DNA from: JAMXLO01 sp963776505
GTDB lineage: Bacteria; Pseudomonadota; Alphaproteobacteria; Acetobacterales; Acetobacteraceae
Direction: 5' to 3'
DNA length: 64,000 nucleotides
Assembly (NCBI GenBank): GCA_963776505.1
Contig: CAVZNH010000051.1
Location: 1-64,000 of the forward strand
In this document: positions 58,850-64,000 of the stretch, one piece after another
Layout of the letters: every line of letters begins with the position of its first letter
How positions within the stretch are numbered: position 1 is the stretch's first letter
Notes under the pieces: generated by a model
Database searches by the model: none
What the model saw: only the letters and a program-made list of their open reading frames with translations
Told to the model about the DNA's origin: nothing
Translations under genes and position numbers: made by a program

Positions 58850-59245
58850 TCAGCGATAGCGGCCATGACGTTGCAACACCTCGATGCGATAGCCGTCGGG
58901 GTCCTGCACGAAGAAGAACTTAGCCATCAGCGCACCGTCGCGGTGGAACTCGCGGATCGGATTGGGTGTCAGCCCCTCTGCGATGAAGCGCGCGTGTTCG
59001 GTAGGCAGATCCTCCACCACGAATGCGATGTGGCCATAGGCATCGCCCTGCGCGTACGGCTCGGTTCGGCCGTGATTGATGGTCAGCTCCAGTTCGAAGC
59101 TGCTTGCTTCACTGAGCAGATAGACCAGCGTGAAGCCGTCGAAGTCGAAGCGGTCGGCCACCCGCATGCCGAAGGCGCGCCGATAGAAATCGACCGAGCG
59201 TGCTTCATCGAGTACGCGGATCATGCTGTGAATGGGCTTGGCCAT
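58850..59245 (-). CDS. Glyoxalase/VOC-family protein (lactoylglutathione lyase-like)
   Basis: 131 aa: HSMIRVLDEARSVDFYRRAF, FTLVYLLSEASSFELELTIN, AYGHIAFVVEDLPTEHARFI and FFVQDPDGYRIEVLQRHG. Metal ligand positions of glyoxalase I (His in the first strand, Glu in ELEL, His in YGHIAF, Glu in RIEVL) are present. ATG 59245 shares a base with the stop of the upstream cytochrome gene. It probably detoxifies a carbonyl product of the dehydrogenase (inference). Confidence 0.8.
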   Translation of the reverse strand: MAKPIHSMIRVLDEARSVDFYRRAFGMRVADRFDFDGFTLVYLLSEASSFELELTINHGRTEPYAQGDAYGHIAFVVEDLPTEHARFIAEGLTPNPIREFHRDGALMAKFFFVQDPDGYRIEVLQRHGRYR

Positions 59246-59637
59246 CAGTGCTGCTCCTTCAGCCATGCGATGATGCTGGCGCGAATCGCAGGATCAGTCT
59301 GACGATACAGCATTACCGCGCCAGGAATCAGCTTCTGCGGATTGGCGAGCCAGGCATCGAGGTGTGTCTCGTCCCAGACGAAGCCGGCGTTGGCAAAGCC
59401 AGGGGAGTAATGGAAGCCTGACAAGGTGCCGGCCTTGCGGTTGAACACGCCGGCGAGGTTCGGTCCCTGCCGTGGTGTGGCGTCGTGTTCGACGGTGTGG
59501 CAGGTGCCGCACTGGCTGGCGAACAGCGATGCAGCGGTCGGTGCCGCGGGCTTCGGCACGTCGAACGGCAACTGCGCATGCGCCATCGGGGCAGCCCCCG
59601 CGACGACCAGTTGGCACACGACCGCCCGCCATCCCAT
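59245..59637 (-). CDS. Class I cytochrome c
   Basis: 130 aa with signal peptide VVCQLVVAGAAPMAHA, the heme site FASQCGTCHTVEHDA and an axial Met in the LIPGAVMLYR region. LAGVFNRKAGTLSGFHYSPG fits small periplasmic c-type cytochromes. It is first in the operon cytochrome, VOC, subunit 3, GMC, and likely takes electrons from the GMC dehydrogenase. Confidence 0.88.
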   Translation of the reverse strand: MGWRAVVCQLVVAGAAPMAHAQLPFDVPKPAAPTAASLFASQCGTCHTVEHDATPRQGPNLAGVFNRKAGTLSGFHYSPGFANAGFVWDETHLDAWLANPQKLIPGAVMLYRQTDPAIRASIIAWLKEQH

Positions 59638-59723
59638 CGCGCTTCACTCCCGGGGCGATCATGCGACGTCAGGGGAGCGCGGTGCAAGCCGGAGGGGGTA
59701 TGCGAATTCAGGCCATGACGGGA

Positions 59724-59827
59724 CTTGTCATTGCGAGGAGCGGGAGCGACGAAGCAATCTCCATCGAGCAGTGCGCGCAATACTTGACGGGGATTGCTCT
59801 CCTCGCCTCGCGTCTCGCAATGACAAG
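59724..59827. repeat. 104-bp interspersed inverted-repeat element
   Basis: The outer ends CTTGTCATTGCGAG (59724-59737) and CTCGCAATGACAAG (59814-59827) are perfect 14-base inverted repeats. Inside, GAAGCAATC and GATTGCT also mirror each other. Elements with TCATTGCGAGGAGCG and AAGCAATC ends are familiar as non-coding palindromic repeats in alphaproteobacterial genomes. No ORF is inside. It ends ten bases before the LLM gene at 59838. Confidence 0.75.
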
Positions 59828-59837
59828 GGGTCGCTTG

Positions 59838-61100
59838 CTATTCCGCCGCCAGACCGGGGACGAACGCCGGCACCTCAGCACGCTGCGCGGCATCCATCGG
59901 CTGCGGCCACCAGCGGTCTTCCCATTCCTCGAACAGCGGCTTCAACTTCGGCATCACCGCCTCGGAGAACAGTTTCGTGTTGTACTTCGTCAGCTCCTTG
60001 TTCATGTTGCCGTACTGCAGCAGCAACATGAGGTGCCCGACATTCAGCGAAGTTGCGACTTCGGTGAGCTGTTCCACAACCTCATCCGGCGAGCCGATGA
60101 TGACGTAACCGCGCTCGACGATGTCCTCCATCTGCGTGGCATCACGCGCCTGCGCACGCGCGGCGAGAGAGGCGGCGCGTCCTACCTGGCTCTGCAGCCC
60201 GGCGCGTTGTGTGCCTTCAGTGACGTAGCCCGGCGGTGTTGCCCACTTAGGATCGGTGAACAGGCAGCGGCCGTAGAAGTACTCGGCAGGTTCGCGATAC
60301 AACTCCATTGCCTTCTCGCGGGACTCTGCCACGCCGACGAATTGCAGGAAGCCGGCGCGATACGGATTGCGGTCCTTGCCCAGGCGCGACATCTCGGCCC
60401 AGAAGCCGTCCATCGTTGCCTTGCCGTCCTTGTAGCCGAAATACGACAGGTACGCATACACGTAGTCCATCCGCGCGCACCACTGCCACGTCTCGATCGA
60501 GCCGCCGCCCGGTATCCACACCGGTGGATGCGGACGCTGCACCGGCCGCGGCCAAATGTTGACGTAGCGCTGCTGATTGAACCTGCCGTTGAACGCGAAC
60601 GTGTCAGCATCCTGCCAGGCGCGCATCACGAGGTCATGCGCCTCAAGGTAGCGTTCGCGCAGCAGGCTCGGGTTCTGGCCATAGCAATAGCAGGTGTCCA
60701 TCGGCGTGCCGACGGGGAAGCCGGCGATCAGTCGCCCGCCGGATATGCAGTCGATCATCGCGAACTCTTCCGCCACGCGCGTCGGCGGATTGTACAGCGC
60801 GAGCGAATTGCCCATCACGCAGATCGCGGTGTCCTTGGTGCGGCGCGAGATCGCCGAGGCGATCAGGTTGGGCGAGGGCATCAGGCCATAGCCGTTGGAA
60901 TGGTGCTCGTTGCAGCACACGGCGTCGAAGCCGCAATCCGCTGCGAACTCCATTTCGTCCATGAAGTCGTTGTACATCAGGTGAGCCCGCTTCGGGTCGA
61001 ACAGCGACGAGTGGATGTCGACCCACACCGATGGGTGATTCTGCCGAAAGTCCTCCGGCAGTTCGGTGTACGGCATGAGATGGAACCAGAGGAGCTTCAT
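59838..61100 (-). CDS. LLM-class flavin-dependent oxidoreductase
   Basis: 420 aa and intact: MKLLWFHLMPYTELPEDFRQ, GFDAVCCNEHHSNGYGLMPS, ICVMGNSLALYNPPTRVAEE, MIDCISGGRLIAGFPVGTPM and YGQNPSLLRERYLEAHDLVM. Distinct from the LLM gene at 44723 (low similarity by eye). It probably uses reduced flavin on an unknown small molecule. Confidence 0.88.
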   Translation of the reverse strand: MKLLWFHLMPYTELPEDFRQNHPSVWVDIHSSLFDPKRAHLMYNDFMDEMEFAADCGFDAVCCNEHHSNGYGLMPSPNLIASAISRRTKDTAICVMGNSLALYNPPTRVAEEFAMIDCISGGRLIAGFPVGTPMDTCYCYGQNPSLLRERYLEAHDLVMRAWQDADTFAFNGRFNQQRYVNIWPRPVQRPHPPVWIPGGGSIETWQWCARMDYVYAYLSYFGYKDGKATMDGFWAEMSRLGKDRNPYRAGFLQFVGVAESREKAMELYREPAEYFYGRCLFTDPKWATPPGYVTEGTQRAGLQSQVGRAASLAARAQARDATQMEDIVERGYVIIGSPDEVVEQLTEVATSLNVGHLMLLLQYGNMNKELTKYNTKLFSEAVMPKLKPLFEEWEDRWWPQPMDAAQRAEVPAFVPGLAAE

Positions 61101-61181
61101 GATGCGTGCCCAATCCTCGCTGCGATACCGGCGAGTATGGTCGCGAAACTCCCTGGTCCGTCAACTCACCCAGCGGCGCAC

Positions 61182-61556
61182 TCAGGCCCAGTGCCCCTCC
61201 AGCCATGTCCATCCGCCGGTGGGTTGCTGCGCCCAGCGGCCCGGGACCCATGTCGTCGACCCGGGTGGCGGCGGCACGTATTGGCCGGGCTGCCAGGCCC
61301 AGTTGTTGCTGCTGAGAATCCAATGGCCTGGCTGCCATACGACCGGTCCCGCCCCCGCGGGCGGCGGTGGCACCAGCTCGCTGCGGGGCGGAGGTGGTGG
61401 ACCGGGCTCCAGCACCGCCGTCTGTGGCGGCGCCTGCGGCGACGGTTGAACGATGACCTGGGTGGCGCGTGGCGGCGTCTCGTCCTGCACGCAGCCGGCA
61501 AGCGCGAGCAGCGCAGGCGCGACGAGGCACGCGTGATGGATGCGCGGCATCATCAA
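61182..61556 (-). CDS. YXWXGXW-repeat lipoprotein
   Basis: 124 aa. Lipobox APALLALAGC near residue 22, then a Pro-rich linker and three W-x-P-G-x-W type units: VVWQPGHWI, WAWQPGQYV and TWVPGRWAQ, ending WLEGHWA. A lipidated envelope protein of unknown function. A homologous gene follows upstream on the same strand (61567-61926), so this is a tandem pair. Confidence 0.75.
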   Translation of the reverse strand: MMMPRIHHACLVAPALLALAGCVQDETPPRATQVIVQPSPQAPPQTAVLEPGPPPPPRSELVPPPPAGAGPVVWQPGHWILSSNNWAWQPGQYVPPPPGSTTWVPGRWAQQPTGGWTWLEGHWA

Positions 61557-61566
61557 TCCCCTTTCG

Positions 61567-61926
61567 TCAGCCCTGCCAGTGTCCGTCTACCCAGACGTAG
61601 CCGCCGGATGGCTGCTGCGCCCAGTGGCCAGGTTCCCACACCGCCTGGGGCTCCGGCCGTTGGACGTACTGGCCTTGCGCCCAGGACCAGCTCGCGCCGT
61701 CCCACATCCAATGGCCGGGCCGCCAATACATCAAGCGAGCCGTATCAGATGGCGGTGGCGGGACCGTTTCCACCCGCGGCGGTGGTGGCGCGGCCGGCGC
61801 GACATAGACCTGGGACTGCACCGGAACCGGTGTGGGAGCTACCACAACTGTCTGCGCCACAGCCGATGCGGCGCCCAGGGGCAACAACAGCATCGAACCA
61901 GCAAAGTACATTCGTCGAACCAACAT
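61567..61926 (-). CDS. YXWXGXW-repeat secreted protein, paralogue of the neighbour
   Basis: 119 aa. Signal peptide MYFAGSMLLLPLGAASAVAQ without a lipobox Cys, a Pro/Val-rich linker, then MYWRPGHWMWD, WSWAQGQYVQ, AVWEPGHWAQ and VWVDGHWQG. The repeats match the downstream paralogue unit for unit. It is periplasmic by the signal, while the neighbour is a lipoprotein. They are ten bases apart and probably co-transcribed. Confidence 0.75.
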   Translation of the reverse strand: MLVRRMYFAGSMLLLPLGAASAVAQTVVVAPTPVPVQSQVYVAPAAPPPPRVETVPPPPSDTARLMYWRPGHWMWDGASWSWAQGQYVQRPEPQAVWEPGHWAQQPSGGYVWVDGHWQG

Positions 61927-62011
61927 TTTTGATCCTCCGCCGATCTCTGAACTTCATTTCGGCTGTTCAGGAGATTGGCTGGGAATGCGGCGCGAATGGG
62001 GCTGGTGGGTC

Positions 62012-62079
62012 TTGACAAGCATCACATCGCATTGACAAGCGCCCATTCGTCATCGAATGCTATTGATTGACATAGTCAA
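62012..62079. promoter_or_regulatory. Candidate regulator sites and promoter before the MarR-GNAT gene
   Basis: A palindrome TTGAC-ATA-GTCAA (62067-62079) lies 20 bases before the ATG, a likely MarR-type self-binding site. Upstream, TTGACAAGC occurs twice as a direct repeat (62012-62020 and 62032-62040), spaced 20 bp start to start. Three TTGACA hexamers could be -35 elements. Confidence 0.45.
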
Positions 62080-62098
62080 GTAATCGTATGTCTTTGTC

Positions 62099-63028
62099 AT
62101 GGGACAATCCGCAGGTTTGGACAACCGCATCGCGGCAGTTCGGCGGTTTAGCCGCTTCTACACGAGAGTGATCGGCGCCCTGAATGACGGGCTGTTGGAC
62201 AGCAGCTTCTCGCTGGCCGAGGCGCGTGTGCTGTATGAGCTCGCCCAGCGCTCCGACGTTACGGCGACTGAACTTGGCCGCGAACTGGAGCTCGATCCCG
62301 GTTATCTCAGCCGTATCCTGCAGCGCTTCGAGCGTGATGGGCTTCTTGCGCGCGCGCCATCGCCGATCGACCGGCGCCAGAGCCTGCTGTCGCTGACCGG
62401 GGCGGGGCACGAGGCCTTCGCGCCGCTCGACGCGCGCTCCCGCGAGGAGATCGGCGCACTGCTGGCGCCCTTGGCGGAGCCGGCACAGGCCACGGTGGTC
62501 GCCGCGATGGGCCGCATCGAGTCGTTGCTAGGCGCGCCCCGATCGGGGCCGTGGCTGCTGCGCCAGCATCGGCCCGGTGATATCGGCTGGGTCGTGGGAA
62601 GGCATGGCGCGTTGTACGCCCAGGAGTACGGCTTCGATGCGCGGTTCGAGGCGCTGGTGGCGCGGGTCGCGGGCGAGTTCCTCACGCTGCACGATCCGAC
62701 ACGCGAGCGCTGCTGGATCGCCGAGCATGACGGGGTGAATGTCGGCTCCGTGTTCCTCGTGCGACAATCCGATGAGGAAGCCAAGCTGCGTCTGTTGCTG
62801 GTGGAACCGGCGGCGCGAGGTCTCGGCATCGGCCGGCGCCTCGTGGCCGAATGCATCGGCTTCGCTCGCGAGACGGGTTACCAACGCCTCGCGTTATGGA
62901 CCAACGAGGTGTTGGTGGCGGCTCGCGCGATCTATCAGCAGGCTGGGTTTCATCTCGTGGCCAGCAAGCCGCATAGCGATTTCGGGCCGCCGATGGTCGG
63001 TGAGGACTGGGTTTTGGAGCTCCGCTGA
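62099..63028 (+). CDS. MarR regulator-GNAT acetyltransferase fusion
   Basis: 309 aa. N-terminal MarR winged helix: AAVRRFSRFYTRVIGALNDG, FSLAEARVLYELAQRSDVTA, LDPGYLSRILQRFERDGLLA and SPIDRRQSLLSLTGAG. The C-terminal GNAT domain has LRQHRPGDIGWVVGRHGALY, CWIAEHDGVNVGSVFLV and the acetyl-CoA loop LLVEPAARGLGIGRRLVAEC. This two-domain family is known. No ribosome site is seen before the ATG, so the message may be leaderless or nearly so. Confidence 0.9.
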   Translation: MGQSAGLDNRIAAVRRFSRFYTRVIGALNDGLLDSSFSLAEARVLYELAQRSDVTATELGRELELDPGYLSRILQRFERDGLLARAPSPIDRRQSLLSLTGAGHEAFAPLDARSREEIGALLAPLAEPAQATVVAAMGRIESLLGAPRSGPWLLRQHRPGDIGWVVGRHGALYAQEYGFDARFEALVARVAGEFLTLHDPTRERCWIAEHDGVNVGSVFLVRQSDEEAKLRLLLVEPAARGLGIGRRLVAECIGFARETGYQRLALWTNEVLVAARAIYQQAGFHLVASKPHSDFGPPMVGEDWVLELR

Positions 63029-63038
63029 CGCGGCCGCA

Positions 63039-63272
63039 TCACGCGTTGTGTTGTTTGCGAGCAGCCTGTGCGGGCCGCAGCACCTCGCCTGCCAGATCAA
63101 CCAGGCACTCCGCGACGTCGCGCAGTCCCGCGCGATCAACGTCCTTGGCGAGGGTGAGCAGTCGATCGCACAGCACAAGGGGACTGACGGACGGGTCCAG
63201 ACGCAGCGCTTCCGGTGTACCGCTGAGGTGTCGCAACGGAGTGTGGTCGGCCGCGAGCGTTTTCGGTGTCAT
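63039..63272 (-). CDS. Small hypothetical protein (77 aa)
   Basis: MTPKTLAADHTPLRHLSGTP at the start, then LCDRLLTLAKDVDRAGLRDV and AECLVDLAGEVLRPAQAARK. Helical, no membrane segment, no recognised family. It converges with the MarR-GNAT gene ten bases away, and the protease-like gene ends 41 bases upstream of it on the same strand. Confidence 0.45.
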   Translation of the reverse strand: MTPKTLAADHTPLRHLSGTPEALRLDPSVSPLVLCDRLLTLAKDVDRAGLRDVAECLVDLAGEVLRPAQAARKQHNA

Positions 63273-63313
63273 ATCGATATTATCGGCACGAACAGCTTAC
63301 AGCAGACTTTCAA

Positions 63314-64000
63314 TCAGTTCCGTGTTCGCGTCACCGCGATCCAGGGGCCGCGCTCGAGCGGCGTCACGAAAACTCGATGCGTCGAGAACGACAGCCACAC
63401 TCGCCTGCCTTGCAGGAAGTCGGCACCAAGCAGGGCATCGCCCATCCCACTCGACATCGGCACCACCGGCAGCACCGGCTCCTGCATCTCCGTGGGACCG
63501 ACGCGGAATACGCGAAAGCGGTGGATGCGCACCGCCACCTGATCGGGCGCCGCGCCATGCGCCATCACCGTGCGGTCGTCCGCCATGTGGTCGTCGGCCA
63601 ACCCCATTCGCTCAGCCATGCGCTGGCTGATGGAACTGACCTGGGCGCCGGTATCCAGCACAGCCATACCATGCGAACCGTCGAGTTCGAATGGCACCAG
63701 CAGGCGGTCGCGCCGTGCGGTGACGTTGGCAATGTCCAGGTAGGGCTCTTTCCAGGGCGGCGCTGGGTCGGGACATTCGGGGCGCGCACGGTAAAAGGTA
63801 ATGCGGTGCTCCGGCAGGTCGAGGTCGAGGTCGAATGCCAGCAGGATGTCAGCGCCGAGCAGCCCATCGGCCGAGCCGCCGGCCACGTGTTCGATGCCGA
63901 AGTGGCCGACCGTTACGCTGTCCACCGGGAAATGCGTGTCGCCGAGTACGATGCCATCGGGCAGCCTGGCGTCCCAGGTTGCCGTGGGGCTGCCGATGCC
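63314..64000 (-). CDS. Retropepsin-like aspartic protease family protein, 5' end outside the window
   Basis: The readable 228 codons show a complete second lobe with the catalytic DTG in GMAVLDTGAQVSSISQRMAE and closing GMGDALLGADFLQGRRVWLS. An earlier ADGLLGADILLAFDLDLDLP looks like the end of a first lobe, whose own DTG would lie beyond position 64000. The frame is open to the window edge. Probably a periplasmic single-domain-duplicated protease-like protein. Signal and start are not visible. Confidence 0.65.
   Translation of the reverse strand, partial: GIGSPTATWDARLPDGIVLGDTHFPVDSVTVGHFGIEHVAGGSADGLLGADILLAFDLDLDLPEHRITFYRARPECPDPAPPWKEPYLDIANVTARRDRLLVPFELDGSHGMAVLDTGAQVSSISQRMAERMGLADDHMADDRTVMAHGAAPDQVAVRIHRFRVFRVGPTEMQEPVLPVVPMSSGMGDALLGADFLQGRRVWLSFSTHRVFVTPLERGPWIAVTRTRN

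Noticed and set aside
1..64000. CRISPR arrays, tRNA or rRNA genes, integrases
   Set aside because: Reading both strands showed no regularly spaced direct repeats, no cloverleaf with CCA-type end and no recombinase signature.

Overview
The window is about two-thirds G+C with dense same-strand operons and looks like an alphaproteobacterium, probably Rhodospirillales/Acetobacteraceae. That placement rests on gene content and on the recalled look of one lineage-type hypothetical protein (21891-22609). It is not a phylogenetic result. No rRNA, tRNA, CRISPR array, transposase or phage gene was seen.

Layout. 1-2674: 3' part of a large repeat-rich surface protein. 2741-11663: a C-P lyase (phosphonate) locus, with phnGHIJKLM plus a 2H-phosphoesterase gene on the minus strand, phnN converging on it, and phnF with a second phnM-like gene divergent. 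11690-12391: SOUL-like protein. 12690-21695: small membrane ORF, an FNR/FixK-type box, then a complete potassium system (27-aa leader protein, kdpF, A, B, C, D, E) ending in ptsN. 21891-27500: mixed genes including a beta-lactamase fold protein without its catalytic SxxK, a SYLF protein, an HExxH protein, a SnoaL-like protein and a TauD-like oxygenase. 27585-30610: secreted phosphoesterase and diheme peroxidase. 30706-38213: soluble NAD-type formate dehydrogenase (fdsG, B, A, fdhD, fdsD), an oxalate/formate-type MFS carrier and its 37-aa partner. 38306-44607 (minus): branched-chain amino-acid type ABC transporter with fused subunits, behind a phytanoyl-CoA dioxygenase-like gene and an SDR. 44723-50616: LLM flavoprotein and two orphan molybdenum hydroxylase large subunits, tail to tail. 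50691-52264: acetate kinase and a VOC protein. 52289-56591: RND pump and adaptor. 56680-59637: GMC dehydrogenase, its subunit 3 and cytochrome c. 59838-64000: LLM flavoprotein, two YXWXGXW-type proteins, a MarR-GNAT regulator and a retropepsin-like protein cut by the window end.

A dominant property is that about 20 otherwise well-preserved genes are interrupted by single-base frame changes, about 25 apparent gains against 4 losses. Reading across them restores family-typical proteins. I treat these as probable sequence errors and give joined coordinates with the position of each shift. Gene starts and lengths of those genes are therefore provisional.

Working together: the phn genes would convert alkylphosphonates to PRPP. 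Kdp plus KdpDE plus EIIA-Ntr would handle potassium limitation. The fds genes plus the OFA carrier suggest formate import and oxidation to CO2 with NADH formation. The liv-type operon suggests uptake of an unidentified substrate that is then hydroxylated or oxidised. Two repeat families occur: a CCCCCTCCC/GGGAGGGGG hairpin found four times, always just before a start codon inside an operon, and one 104-bp inverted-repeat element.
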